Positions 23,128 to 35,600 are shown, counted from the stretch's first letter. The stretch is DNA of 64,000 nucleotides from Mauremys mutica (GCF_020497125.1 NC_059072.1:276316045-276380044), one strand, 5' to 3'. The notes: a model not told the origin generated them from the sequence alone. Numbers and translations are program-made.

Positions 23128-23791
23128 GAATTGCTTCCCTTCCTGGCTCACCCGATCCAAAATCCCAGTTTCATCCCCCAACTGTGTAGTTGAGTATTAA
23201 AAATAGTTTGCTGTTCATTACTGTTTCCGTCATGTTTCTTTGCAGAAGACTTTGTGTGAAGGGGAGATAGGGGTTTGTTAATTGCATAGGACAGCCACCA
23301 TTACCAGGGTACAGACATGGGGGCAGGATCAACAGCAGGTCACACACAGAGTGCAGTCACTAGGCACCCGGGTCACTCTGGGAGGTGTCTGCTGCCCCAG
23401 GTCAGTCTGTGAGGTGTATGCTGCCCCAGGGTCCGAGCGCCTGGCATCCACAAATGGCAAGGCAGGCTGCCCTTACCATGCCCTTCCACCCTAGCCATGA
23501 ACCTCTCCGATGCCCTGAGCCCCAGCCAGAGCCATCATCCCCCTACACCTACTCACCCTTCCCACACACCCCTCACCCCTTCCTGCAAACCCACCCCTTC
23601 CTGCACACCCTCCTGTAACCGTCCTCCCCCCAGAGACCGCTGTAGGAGCAGGAGCCTGTCAGTCCTCGAGTGTAGAAGCGGTCTGTACATCACTGCACAC
23701 CGTACCCACCACAGTCTGCGTCCCTGTTTGAACCCTTTAACACGAATTCGTTAGTAAAGAAAACTTTGTTAATTAAAAATGTTCCAATAAC
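23128..23791. other. Spacer between convergent Harbinger genes, copy 1
   Basis: GC-rich spacer with CACCCCTTCC-type tandem words around 23560-23620. The short frames here are compositional. It separates the 3' ends of the Myb-like and transposase genes. Confidence 0.6.
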
Positions 23792-23797
23792 TTTATT
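23792..23797 (-). terminator. Transposase poly(A) signal, copy 1
   Basis: AATAAA on the minus strand about 130 nt beyond the transposase stop; copy 2 has an equivalent signal at 45448. Confidence 0.6.
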
Positions 23798-23929
23798 TTT
23801 AAACGTCTGTTGGAAGGGGGGAAACCTGGTGAACGGGGTATGTAACTGCTGAAAAAAGTCAATAGTAACTGAAACAGGGGCAGGTTCAGCTTCTCTTTAA
23901 AGAGACTGGACAGTCATAGGTTACCCTGC

Positions 23930-25195
23930 TCAGAGGAACCTAGTTTTCAAAGCCTCCCGGATGCACACCGCTTCCCGCTGGGCTCTTCTAATCGCACGGG
24001 TGTCTGGCTGAGCGTAATCAGCAGCCAGGCGATTTGCCTCAACCTCCCATCCCGCCATAAGGGTCTCCCCCTTGCTCTCACAGAGATTGTGGAGCACACA
24101 GCAAGCTTCAATAACAATGGGGATATTGGTTTCGCTGAGATCCGAGCGAGTCAGTAAGCTCCTCCATCTCCCCTTGAGACGTCCGAAAGCACACTCCACC
24201 ACCATTCTGCACTTGCTCAGCTGGTAGTTGAAGAGCTCCTTGTCACTGTCCAGGGCGCCTGTATAGGGCTTCATGAGCCAGGGCATTAGCGGGTAGGCTG
24301 GGTCCCCGAGGATCACTGTAGGCATCTCCACATCCCCAACAGTTATTTTGTGGTCCGGGAAGAAACTACCTTCCTGCAGGCGTCTAAACAGACAAGAGTT
24401 CCTGAACACACGCGCGTCATGAACCTTGCCCGGCCATCCGACGTAGTTGTTGGTAAAATGTCCCCTATGGTCCACCAGTGCTTGCAGCACCATTGAAAAG
24501 TAGCCCTTTCGGTTAATATACTGGCTGGCCTGGTGGGCCGGTCCCAGGATAGGGATGTGAGTGCCATCTATAGCCCCACCGCAGTTTGGGAATCCCATCG
24601 CGGTGAAGCCATCTATGACGACCTGGACGTTTCCCAGGGTCACTACCTTTGAGAGCAGTAGGTCAACGATTGCGTGGGCTACTTGCATCACAGCAGCCCC
24701 CACGGTAGATTTGCCCATGCCAAAGTGGTTCGCTACTGACCGGTAGCTGTCTGGCGTTGCAAGTTTCCACAGGGCTATGGCCACTCGCTTCTGCACAGTC
24801 AGGGCTGCTCGCATGGGGGTGTCCTTGCGCTTCAGAGCAGGGGACAGCAAGTCACACAGTTCAAGGAAAGTGCCCTTACGTAACTTGAGGTTTCGCAGCC
24901 ACTGTGATTCATCCCAGATCTGCAGCATTATGTGGTCCCACCAGTCCGTGCTTGTTTCCCGGGCCCAGAATCACCGTCCCACAGCATGAACGTGACCCAT
25001 TGCCACCATGATCTCCGCGGCGCGGGATCCCGTGCTTTGTGAGAGGTCTGTGCCACAGTCACACTTCATGTCCTCACCGGGCTGCCGGAGCCTCCTCGCC
25101 CGATTTCTCAGCAGCTGTCTGTGGAAGAGGTGGACGATAAGGTGCGAGGAGTTGACAATGGCCATGAGTGCAGCGATGATCGCAGCGGGCTCCAT
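23930..25195 (-). pseudogene. PIF/Harbinger DDE transposase (HARBI1-like), copy 1, one in-frame TGA
   Basis: From ATG at 25195 (MEPAAIIAALMAIVNSSHL) a single frame of 421 codons runs to 23930, interrupted only by TGA at 24973-24971. The downstream open part (332 aa from 24928) has a helix-turn-helix region at about residues 45-80 (VQKRVAIALWKLATPDSYRS) and a DDE_Tnp_4-type catalytic core. Candidate acidic residues, counted from 24928, are D121 in GGAIDGTHIP, D209 in ILGDPAYPL and E245 in RMVVECAFGRL, plus D171 in GKVHDARVF. These match the known HARBI1/PIF family order. The C-terminus (LKTRFL) is six residues shorter than copy 2 because of a small local deletion. Confidence 0.9.
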
Positions 25196-25578
25196 GCTCG
25201 CAGTGCTGTGGTGTCCGCGCTGTCACTGACCAGAAAAGTGCGCTAACAGATTTCCTGCCGGCGCTTTCAGGGCGGGAGGGCGGGAGTGACGGTTGAATGA
25301 CGACAGTTACCCAAAACCACCCTCGACACATTTTTCCCCCAGCAGGCATTGGGGGGTCTACCCAGCATTCCAATGGGAAACGGGGACTGCGGGAACTGTG
25401 GGATAGCTGCCCAGAATGCACCGCTTCCAATGTCAACGCTTGCCCCGTTAGTGTGGACTCACAAAGTCGAATTAGTGTCCTTAGTGTGGATACACAAATT
25501 CGACTTCATAAGGTCGAATCCACAAATTCGACCTAAGTTAAATCGAACTACTCTTGTAGTGTAGACATACCCCTAGAG

Positions 25579-25977
25579 TAGTGGTTCTCAATCAGAGGTA
25601 CATGTACCTCTGAGGGTATGCAGACATCTTCCAGGAGGATACATTGAGGTATTTGCCTAGTTTTACAACTGGCTACAGAAAAAGCACTAGCAAAGTCAGT
25701 ACAAACTAAAATTTCGTACAGACAATGACTAGTGTATACTGCTCTATACACTATACACTGAAATGTAAGTACAATATTTATATTTCAACTGATTTATTTT
25801 ATAATTATATGGTAAAAATGAGACAGTAAGTAATTTTTCAGTAATAGTGTGCTGTGATACTTTTGTATTTTTATGTCCAATTTTGAAAGCAAGTAGTTTT
25901 TAAGTGAGGTGAAAATTGGGGTATGCAAGTCAAATCAGGCACCTGAAAGGGGTACAGTGGAAAGGTTGAGAGCACTG
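25579..25977. mobile_element. Old hAT-like element next to Harbinger copy 1
   Basis: It begins TAGTGGTTCTCAA and ends TTGAGAGCACTG, decayed versions of hAT ends of the CAGTGGTTCTCAA kind. The present left flank CCCTAGAG matches the right flank TCCTGGAG (25978-25985) at 6 of 8 bases. If Harbinger copy 1 is removed, the left flank becomes TCCTAGAG and matches at 7 of 8. Harbinger therefore inserted at the CTA inside this element's left TSD. No transposase remains. Confidence 0.7.
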
Positions 25978-26069
25978 TCCTGGAGGTTTTCATACATCCA
26001 GCTGGGCACCATCTGGTGACCACCCACTACACTGCTGTGAAAAACCTGGTTTCTGGGTGATATAAGCTT

Positions 26070-27290
26070 CCCTGGGGCATAAGAATGGCCATACTTTGTC
26101 AGACCAATGGTCCATCTAGCCCAGTATTTCCTGTCTTTTGACACTGGCTGGTGCCAGATGCTTCAGAGGGAATTAACAGAATGGGACAATTATCAAGTAA
26201 ATCATCCCGTCATCTAGTCCTACCTTCTGGCAGTCAGAGGTTTAGGGACACACAGAGCATGGGATGGCATCCCTGACCATCTTGACTAATAGCCATTGAG
26301 GGACCTATCCTCCATGATCTAATCTAATTCTTTCTTGACCACTTTCTTATTGACTTTGTCCACACCATTCATGATTTTATTAATCTCTATCATATCCCCT
26401 CACATTAGTCATCTCTTTTCTAAAATGAACAGTCTCGGTCTTTTTAAGTCCTCGTGTGGAATTGTTCCATACTCCTAATCATTTTATTGTTGCCATTCTC
26501 TGTACTTTTTCCAATTCTAATATATTTTTTTCAGATTGGACTACCAGAACTGCATGCTTTATTCAAGGTATGGGAATACCATGGATTTAAATAGAGGCAT
26601 TATGATATTTTCTGTCTTATTGTCTATCCCTTTTGTAATGGTTTTTAACATTCTCTTAGCTTTTCTGAGTGCCACTGCGTATTGAGCGGATTTTTTTCAG
26701 AGAACTATCCACAATGACTCCAATATCTCTTTCTTGAGTGGTAAAAGCTAACTTAGATCCCATCATTTCAGATTGTGTTTTTCCAACGTGTATTACTTTG
26801 CACTTATCAATATGGAATTTCATCTGCCATTTTGTTGCCAGGTAACCCACTTTAGTGAGATCCCTTTATAACTCTTTGCAGTCAGCTTTGGATTTAACTA
26901 TCTTGATGAATTGTTTAAAATCCAAGTACACTATGTTCACTGGATCACCCTTGTCCACCCGCTTGTTGACTGTCCCAGTGAATTCTAATATATTTGTGAG
27001 GCATGATTTTCCTTTACAAAAGCTGTGTTGATTCTTCTCCAACAAATCTTGTTCATCTGTTTCTGTGATAATTATGTTCTTTACTATAGTTTCAAACAAT
27101 TTGCCTGGTACTGAATTTAGGCTCACTAGCCTGTTATTGCCAGGATTGCCTCTGGAGACTTTTTTTTAAAAAATGGTGTAACATTAGCTAGTCATCTGGT
27201 ATAGATACTGATTTAAGTGATAGGTCACATACCACAGTTAGTAGTTCTGCAATTTCATATTTCAAATTAGTAGGCTGCAGTACTTTTTCC
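26070..27290 (-). mobile_element. CR1 LINE, antisense, internally deleted
   Basis: It starts with the reversed CR1 3' terminus (CATAAGAATGGCCATACTTT, GTCAGACCAATGG) and continues through the 3' UTR into RT. The minus-strand frame at 26866-27126 reads LLEKNQHSFCKGKSCLTNIL, then VDKGDPVNIVYLDFKQ, then jumps directly to FIKIVKSKADCKEL. The RT core between these points, including the FADD catalytic motif, is deleted. The 27126-27290 part resembles RT-proximal CR1 sequence further 5'. Confidence 0.8.
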
Positions 27291-28329
27291 TCCCTTGAGC
27301 TCTCCAGCACATTTCCTTGACACCAACCCTCAGTCTGCTACCCCTTCATGGAAATAAAACTCCTCTGTCCACTGCTTACAACTATCATATCCCAGTTGCT
27401 TAAACAGACCCTGTCACAGAACTCCACCAAAAAGGTGTGAAGCTTCTGGTTTACCATTTATCTTTCTGAGGAGGCTCGTAATAGTTCTGAAGCATATAAC
27501 ACACTCAGTTTGCCCAGAATCTAACAACATTGCTTGTTTACCTTAATCATATAAAGCACAAAAGAGTACAGGTGCTATAGAAAACAACAAACATCCTAAC
27601 CATAATGCCACTCATTAGCTCACCCTTCCTTTGGGAGTCCTTGATGAACCATTTGGGATCAGGAAAGCAGGCATGCTTCCTACCTCATGCTGCCCCCTGC
27701 ATGTTTGATTGCTGTTTTCACCTATTGAAATGGAGACTAAATGTCAGAGATCTCAAATCAGCTCCACTCTGTTTATAACTCTCTCTGTTGACATCCTGTT
27801 CGGCCTCCCCTGTGCCCAGTGACTTTGTTGTCAAGGTGACCTGTCCCTTGATAAACCAATTCTCTGATTGAAAGTCAATGTATTGTTTAGTGTTATCCCT
27901 TTTCAATTAAAGAACACTTAACATTAACAACTTTTGTTATTCTTTTGCCACTTTTCAGCCCAACATGGAGGCAAACTGAACACAGAGAAGACAAAAGGCT
28001 GCAAATTCAATTCATTCAGCCCAGTAAAGATACATAAAGATACACACATAAAGTTCCCAATCTCACGCAGACTTCATAAATTGTACAGATTTCCAAATCA
28101 GCACAGAGATGTGCTGTCCTTTGGACAGAGACATTCAGTAGAAATGGGAAAGCCAAAAATCTGGGGACATCTGCAAGAACTGCTGCAGCCTGAAGAGTCC
28201 TTCATCAGTGATTGACTCTCTCCTAAGTGTCTGAGTTCTCAAGGGTTTGAGAAAAATTGGCAAATCCCATTTCAGCTCGCTCCAGGAAGCTTTTCCTGCT
28301 ATCAGGCTACATTCCTGTTGGATGAGTGC
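27291..28329. other. Unassigned sequence, possibly an old LTR
   Basis: No exon or clear repeat. The text near 27400 (CCTGTCACAGAACTCCACC) resembles LTR flanks of other reptile ERVs, but I found no matching ends. Confidence 0.3.
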
Positions 28330-28570
28330 TAATGTTGTGCCAAAATTTAAAAAGTGCACAAGGGATGACTTGGGGAACTATTGGCTGGGTTAGCCTGATA
28401 TCAATCCCAGGCAAAATAATGGAAAAACTAATACAGGATTCAACTGGTAACAAAATAAAGGATAGGAATATAAATAATACCAGTCAACATGGTTTTATGG
28501 AAAGCGGTCTTTTCAAACAAACCTGATTTTTTCTTTGATTTGATTTCAAGTTTCACTGATAAAGGTAACT

Positions 28571-28627
<57 letters not shown>

Positions 28628-29210
28628 GCTTTTATCTGTAATCTGGAAGTATATATAAAGCACAGCTGATAAAAGATACATATGACATAAAGATTGGAGG
28701 AATAGTAAATAATGATGAAGACAGGGCAGTCAGTCATACAGAGCAATTAGGATTACTTGGAAATCTGGGCCTTATCAAATTAAACTAATTTTAATTCAAA
28801 GTTATATATTTAGGAACAAGAAATGTAAGCCATACCTATAGAATGGGAGGCTATATCCTAGAAAGCAGTGACTCTGAAAAGGGCTGAGGGTTCATAGTGG
28901 ACAAACAACTGAACTTGAGCTCTGAGTGTGATGCTGAGGCAGAAAAGAGCTAATGAGTTCCTTAGATGTATAACCAGAGGAGTAGAATAGGTGTGGGAAG
29001 GGGCAGGTTTACTCTGTACATGACACTGATGTGGCCAGTGTTGGAATACTGCAGTTAGTTTGTCCACATTTTAAAAAAGGATGTTGACAAATTGGAGAGG
29101 GTGCAGAAAGAACCAAAAAAGTGATTCAGAATTAAAGAACTCTATTTGTTTAGCGTATCAAAAAGAAGATTGAGAGGTGACTTGATTATTGTGTATAAGT
29201 ACCTTCATGC
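28330..29210 (+). mobile_element. CR1 LINE, RT region, left half of a split copy
   Basis: Decayed CR1 RT sequence in sense orientation: NYWLG.SLISIPGKIMEKLI-like text at 28375-28440, QHGFMES near 28490, and the RPxLEY-type region near 29030 (ATGTGGCCAGTGTTGGAATA). It stops abruptly at CCTTCATG (29203-29210), where a hAT element is inserted, and resumes at 31352. Confidence 0.75.
28572..28627 (+). repeat. (GATA)n microsatellite
   Basis: About 14 perfect GATA units inside the decayed CR1. Confidence 0.95.
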
Positions 29211-31351
29211 AGGGCTAGTCTTGGGGGAGGGATGGGCTGGGTGACTACACACAGCACCTTGCTGAGGGGGGCGCCTCTGGACCAGAGGTGTCCTGTTCCT
29301 CCTCCCCCCACTGCTCTGCAGCTGCCTGCAGCCACTGCTGCTCCTCCCCGCTCCCTGCTTGGAGCTGCCCCTGTCCAAACTTCTCCCAGGAGCTCCTGTC
29401 TGCTGTGCTGGGGGGAGATGCTGATGTTGGGTATTGCCATCCCCCCACCCATATACCTGATCTCCGCTGAGCTGCGGTAGGGGGACAAGAGTCTGAGCTG
29501 CTGCCTCTGGGTCAGGAGTTCGAGGTGCTGGCCACTGCTTCTGGACTGAACAAGCCTTCAACCTAGTGGGTGCTCTGCTTAAAGTGACAGTGCACTGTCT
29601 CTCACACTTCCTCAACATACTCTCTGTTTATCTCTCTGTCACTCACACGCTCCCAACTCACACTGTCTCTCTCTGACATGCCCGGAACACACAGTTGTGG
29701 TGTTGTTATTACTTCTAGGTACTTCCTCTTGAAATGCACAATGCACAGAAATTTTCTGTAATTTTATTCTTTCAACATTTGTAAGGGTTAAAGTGCGGCA
29801 TTTTTGCTTTTTGACTGGTCTGTGCATTTCATAATTTTTTTTCTCTCTTATACTTACATTTCATTATTTGAGTGTGAGTTCTAAAATGCTGAATCTGTCC
29901 TGGGTGGAGTAATGATCATTATTACTTTTGTTATCATGTTGTGCTTTGTCATTCATTATTTTAAAAGGTACAATCAAATAATAGTATCCTTCTAGAATGT
30001 AAATTTAACTTGTACTCACCTTAGCAGTGCCAGTTTAAAAAAATAGATAAGCACATAACTTGTGACAATGTGCAGATGAAGGTCGCTTATTTTGAAATTC
30101 TATTTTTAGTTATATCTGTAAAATAACTTAAAATGTGTATGAAAATAAATGCGGTTCCAAGTATGATAATAATAGGAATGATGGAATCAAATGTTAGCGA
30201 GTCTTGTACATGACTGTGATCGGTAAACATAAATGCCAAAAAAAAAAATCCGCTTTCTTAATAAAAAAGAGAAAAAAACTTAATCACGTATGTTAAAATT
30301 AAGTAAGTATGTTTTTAGTGGAGTGCAAAACAATCAACTAAAATAGAGTAGATAATAGCAGTAACACAGGTTGTCTCTGTTAGAGAAAATAAGCAGATTT
30401 TAAGAAGATTTTGTTTATTGTTATTTATCTCTACTAAGGATAGTGCACAAAATATCAAACTTGTGTTTCTGATATCTGTCTTAAGATCCAGAACTAATAT
30501 GTCAAACTTTGGGATTGGGAATGTTTTTCTGTATTATCTACTGATTATTCTAATTTTTTTTACATGTTAAACTTCAAATGGGGCTTTAATTGGAATTTGC
30601 ACATATTTTTTTCTTTCTTTATATAGGAATGAGATACAGTGCTCCTGTCAGCTAATTCTTAGGTTATTATCTTCAAAAAAAACCTAATGTTTTCAGGTGC
30701 CCAAGTAGACCCTGGAAGCACAATTAAAGTTGCCCCATCCCCCAAAATCTGAAATGGTGCCCCTGGTGAGTCAGGAGTGGCCAGAGGGCTGTGAGAGGAC
30801 CATGGGCTCTGCAAGAGGCCACCCCCATGTGACAGCATGAAGCCTGCCTTGAGCTGCATGCTGAGGACCAAGCACCACAAGCCACAGCACCAGTGCAAAA
30901 GGAAGGGTGGCGATACACCATATACCATGCCACCCTTACTTCTGCACAGCTGCAGGAGGTGGAGTTACCTTCAGAGCTGGGCACCCGGCCAGCCCCCATA
31001 GCTATCAGGCCTAGGGTTGCCAATTTTGCTTGGATGTATTCCTGGAGATTTAATCACATGACATAATCTTTAATTAAAGATTAATCTTGAATTCCTGGAG
31101 ACTCCAGGCCAACCTTGGAGAGTTGGCAACCCTAATCAGGGCACCCCGCCAGTACTTAATTTGTGCCTGGGCTGAGCTCTGGCACCTCTTTCAATACATA
31201 TTAAGCTATTAAGCCCTGGCAGGAGGCAACAGGGCCCAGCAGAGATGGGCGGGGGGCACGAGCTCAGGGAGCCCTTGCGGGCCAGAGGTGATGGGGGAAG
31301 TGCTAAAATACAAATTTGCACAGAATACCATTTTCCCTAAGGTCGGCCCTG
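29211..31351. mobile_element. hAT-type element inserted in CR1, 8-bp TSD
   Basis: A 2,141-bp insertion begins CAGGGCTAGTC and ends GGTCGGCCCTG (inverse CAGGGCCGACC). Perfect 8-bp duplications CCTTCATG lie at 29203-29210 and 31352-31359. Both ends are GC-rich and the middle is AT-rich. No hAT transposase domain is visible, so it is a non-autonomous or hollowed-out copy. A smaller MITE sits inside it at 31012. Confidence 0.85.
31012..31134. mobile_element. Nested palindromic MITE (TAGGGTTGCCAA ends)
   Basis: A 123-bp element has inverted termini TAGGGTTGCCAA/TTGGCAACCCTA and a central ATTAAAGATTAATCTT fold. Flanks ATCAGGCC (31004-31011) and ATCAGGGC (31135-31142) match at 7 of 8 positions, an 8-bp hAT-like TSD. 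It lies inside the 2.1-kb hAT element, which lies inside a CR1. Confidence 0.8.
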
Positions 31352-31675
31352 CCTTCATGGGGAGAAAATACTGAATACTAAAAAACTCTTTAATCAAGAA
31401 CCATTGGCTGGAAACTGAAGCCAGATAAATTTAAATTAGAAACTGGTCGCATTTTTTTTAACAGTGATGATGATTAACCATTGGAATAAACTGCCAGAGA
31501 AGTGGTTGATTCTCTGTGTATTGGTGTCTTCAGATATCTTATACAAATGCTAGTTATTGAGCTCAATACAGGGGTAACTGGATGAACTTTTAAGACCTGT
31601 GATATACCCAAGTCAGACTAGATGATCTACTATTGATCCTTTCTGGCCTTAAAATCGATGAATCTATGAATCATT
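31352..31675 (+). mobile_element. CR1 LINE, 3' half of the split copy
   Basis: Continuation of the CR1 interrupted at 29210: 3' end of the RT region, then the 3' UTR ending TCTGGCCTTAAAATCGATGA followed by ATCTATGAAT, the CR1 3' terminal octamer type. Confidence 0.8.
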
Positions 31676-31916
31676 GTCCTAAAAAGGTCAATACTTATGT
31701 GGAGAAACTAAAGGGACTCCTGATGCAAAATCCACCACTTTTGTTCCAAAAGAGGTTGCTAGAAAATGTATCTTTCAAAGAGATGGTGGAAGTGAGGAGC
31801 AAATCATAAATGAGTTTGCTCTGTGAAACCATAGCAAAGAAGAAGCCACTATAGTTTGGGGCTATGTATATGGAATTATTATGCTATGGGACAAGGAGGG
31901 AACAACCTCTCTTTAT

Positions 31917-32172
31917 GGCTTGTCTACACTGAAGCTGGGGGTGTGATTGCAGCACAGGTTGGTGTTCCCATGCTAGCTTTAATCTAACTTGCATGGATAA
32001 AAATAGCAGTGCAGATGCAGTGGAATGGGCTTCGGCTTGGGGGTCGCAATGTGAGTATATATCTAGGGTCCCCAGCATGCTCATATAGCCCATGTCATTT
32101 TTAGTCTTCATAGCTAGAGTAAAGCAAGTGCAAGCATGCCAGACGGTGCTGTAAATCACATCTCTGACTGCA
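31917..32172. mobile_element. Degenerate Harbinger-like MITE
   Basis: It opens GGCTTGTCTACACTGAAGC and ends near CTGCAGTATAGACACAA, decayed versions of the Harbinger terminal word GTCTACACT. Boundaries and TSD are not resolvable. Confidence 0.45.
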
Positions 32173-32184
32173 GTATAGACACAA

Positions 32185-32695
32185 TTGCAATATTGTGTTC
32201 AGTTCTGGGCACCACTCTATCAGGAAGATAAAATTTCAGCTTTGAATTAATATTTGAAAAGAATGGAAGACCAGATTATTTGCAGGCTACAGAAAATGCC
32301 TTATTAGGAAATATTAAAAGAACCAAATATGTGCATCTTGGATGAGTGACAACTAATAAAGGACATCATCAAACATTTGAAGAGAGTGAACACCAGGGAA
32401 AGAGAGGGATCTATTAGCAAAGTAATGAGAGGTATAACTAGGTGTAATAGGCTGAAACTGAATAGTAACTCGTTTAGGAGGAATATCAGGACAGCTTCAT
32501 GACAGGGATAAGTCTGTGGCATGGTCTTCCAATGGAAACTGATAGAAGCTCCATCCCCTTCAGAATTTAAAATTAGACTGGACAAAACAGTAGTAAATAA
32601 TCAGTAGGAAGCAACTCTGGATTAACAGGGAGATAAACTGCTGATTTAGTAGGACTTTTCCATTGCGAGTGTCTATGATTCTTTTAAACTGTGCA
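32185..32695 (+). mobile_element. CR1 LINE fragment, old
   Basis: Sense CR1 3' region. It starts at the TGTTCAGTTCTGGGCACC block (equivalent to the YCVQFWSP part of RT) and passes through the RT end and 3' UTR to GAGTGTCTATGATTCTTTT. It is strongly decayed. Confidence 0.7.
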
Positions 32696-35600
32696 ATATT
32701 TTATAAACTTCTCTAAGTGAAAATTGGTTTGAAAAAAGGTCAGGAAAGGGTTTGTGTGTACTTCTAAGGGGTAAATTAACAATAACATCTCAGAGTAAGA
32801 CGAGCTAAGCACTGTTGTTAGTTATGACTATTTTGGACCAGTTGCTCTATTCTCTTATTCTGTAGTTATATATCATTTTTTTGAAAGATGAAGGCAACTA
32901 GACAGAACCATTAAACTTTAGCCTCTGTTTTTTTTAAAAAAATGTTATGCTATGTGTTAATGGTTGACATCACGTCAACATATATTCTGCTAGAGTCACA
33001 TCTATTGTTGCAATATTATTTCTATGCCAAAGGTAAAGTGAGGTAGTTCCATTAAAATGTTAATCCCAGGATGCTGTTCTGTTACAAATTGTCTTGCCAG
33101 TAGTGTTGTTGTATATTTTTCATTCTATTGCTGCAGATACAGTCATGAAGGGCAAGATCCTTGACTCTTGTAAATTGACATAACTCTGTTGGCATTAGTC
33201 TGTTGACTATGTGATTTACACCAGTTGAGGATCTGGCTCAGTCTTAAAATTCCTTCTTTCTCACAGGAAGGTAGTGACTTTCCTATGAAAACCCAATGTT
33301 ATTCAATGCAGCTCAGCTTGCAGGGCAGGACTGCCTCTTTGGGACTGGAAAAATACTAAGACTTCAGGTCTGTATACGTGTTTGAAAATTTGGTTTCTCC
33401 CACTACGGCCAGCTTTTTTAGCCTGTGTATCAGATACAGGGCCCTATTATCCCCTTCCCCTGGTGAGCCAAGGTGAATGAAATCCAGTCAGATGTCAGTG
33501 GGGAGATCAGGAAGGGTGAAGTGGCATTCTTTTTACTCAATTCCACCAACTCCAAAGAAGCTCCTCCATGGGTGTCCTGTGGGATTTTGGCTTCCATGTC
33601 AACAGAAGTGTTGGGCCAGCAAAAGATTGGAGAGATGGCTTGTCCTTTATCGCTTTTGCATCATCCCACTCCTCCCCAAACAAATGAGACTCCTTTGCCA
33701 CAGCTTCCTCTACACAGTGGACTCTCCATATGAGGGGGATTTTGGAGGCAGCAATCTGGGAGTTAGAGGGAAATTCATTGACAGCATGATTCCTGCCGGA
33801 GCCAGAGGGACCAAGAGCCAGCATGAAAGACAATGCGAATTTCAAGGGCTCTCTTGGGTTTGGAGAATTAATCCATTATTTCTTTTGTAGTGGGGCAAAC
33901 TTCCCCTCTATCCAATGGAAAAATGACAAAGAAACCGTAATTTGTGGAGTTTCCATTCCCTGGGAGTAGCCTGTTTCAAGGACAGTAGGGTCCATAGTCT
34001 TGGGTTTACAATTTCACAACTGTTACAATCAAAACTATAGGAATATGACTGAATGCTGACAGTGGATTAAATTCTGCCTTCATTTATGCAGGTGAAATTC
34101 CCAAGGATATGTACGAGTTGCATCTGTGTAAGTTAGAGCAGATGTAGCCTTTTCAGTATTCTGCAAGATCAAGCAGAAGGAGCAGGTAGGTTATGAAAGA
34201 GGAAATGCTTGATTATCCAGCAAATATAGGTAATAATTACAAAAGTGGCAAGGGAATATCATCTTCAGTTCATGACTACCAGAAATAAGAATTCAAATGA
34301 AAAGTGTCTGGAGTAGGGAATAGGCTTTAAAGAAGCAAAAACATTGAATTGGGAATGTCCTCTTTAAATGTTTTCACTTCTTCCTTTTATTTGTTTACAC
34401 TGCATTTTATCCAACAACAAAGAATTAGCTTATATTAGTGCTCACCTTAGTGCTGGAGACTTTCCCTGTGTTGAACTAGTGTCTGCTTATGCTGATTATT
34501 AAAGTTCCCTGAAAGCTGTTTCTTTCACATCCTTTATTGACAGTGACAGAGGGTCCTTCTTGGGAAATGGGGTCTTGGGTGTATTATGACTTGTCAAAAT
34601 AAATAATACTTATTTTGATCTCCTGAACAAAGAAATAAGCCAAAAATGCATAACTATATTTTTAGAGAAAACTAAATATCTACAAGAGGAAATACAGGGA
34701 GAAAAAAAGAGCTCGGAAAAAGACTGTGAAATAGATCCACAAATAGAGCATGAAAATGACTTGATAGCCTGCTGTTTAGGTCATCCTCATAGGAGTCTGT
34801 AGACTCAGCATATAGTCCTCATGCCCCAATGAGTCTTTAGTTATTTATACACTGTGGACCAGCTTCCTCAAGAGAGCTTGAGGGAGCCCCAGATTTGAAC
34901 ATCCCATAGGTTAGAGAACTTCCTTGAGAGGTGGGATTTAAAAAGGAGAATTGAACCTAGCTCTGCCACCTCCCAGGTTAGTATGCTATCCATAGACTAC
35001 AAGGCAGGTGTTGCTGCTACCAAATTTTTATTCAGTAGACAGTATCTCAATACATCTATCTGATTAGACCTTACAGGTGAGAGGCAGAGGAGCTGCTATC
35101 TTCTCCTAGTTCACAGATTGCCCTGGGGTTTAGGAGGGATTTAGACATCTGGACCTAAATCTGTGGTTTAGGGGTCTGACTACTTTTATGGATTTGGGCC
35201 TCTGTGTTCTCATATGCTGTAGGAAATATGGAAATTCAAATACAGAACAGAAAAACTCTCTCTTGTCTCCACAACTTCTTCAAATTTGCTTGCAAGAAAT
35301 CAGATAAACAAAAAATGATCGACAGTTTAGGGTTCATATTAACATCGTAAAACAGGGTTGCCCATAGACAGAGCTAGCTGTTATGGCAAAATTAGCCAAT
35401 AATTAGGGCAAACAGCTGTGATAGATTCCTTCTGACCCGGAGAGTTAACCCTGTCCCTGCAAACATACTACCACAGTGGTAAAAAAGAAACAACAGTTTA
35501 CAATTAGTCGCTGTGCCTATAAAACTGCGACTGAGGATATAATGAGAAAAGGATCTAGGAAGAGTAATTATACTGGAGGAATTGGATTTGATTAAAAAAA

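Larger units (their letters stand above)
20884..25572. mobile_element. Full-length PIF/Harbinger transposon, copy 1
   Basis: The 4,689-bp element runs from GGCCTGGTCTACACTA to TAGTGTAGACATACCC, imperfect inverted termini. It is flanked by CTA on both sides (20881-20883 and 25573-25575), matching the 3-bp duplication of PIF/Harbinger. Removing it restores a better-matching TSD for the hAT relic next door, which independently confirms both ends. Inside, a Myb-like gene runs rightward, a DDE transposase runs leftward, and a third frame runs leftward inside the Myb intron. Subterminal regions are dense in TTCGA/TCGAA motifs. The transposase and the Myb gene each carry a premature stop, so this copy is not autonomous unless a stop is read through. 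Confidence 0.93.

Noticed and set aside
29186..29618. 100-137 codon frames
   Set aside because: GC-rich end of the inserted hAT; multiple overlapping frames, none with a family signature.
33473..33890. Overlapping 86-137 codon frames on both strands
   Set aside because: No domain, no splice context and equal openness on both strands.
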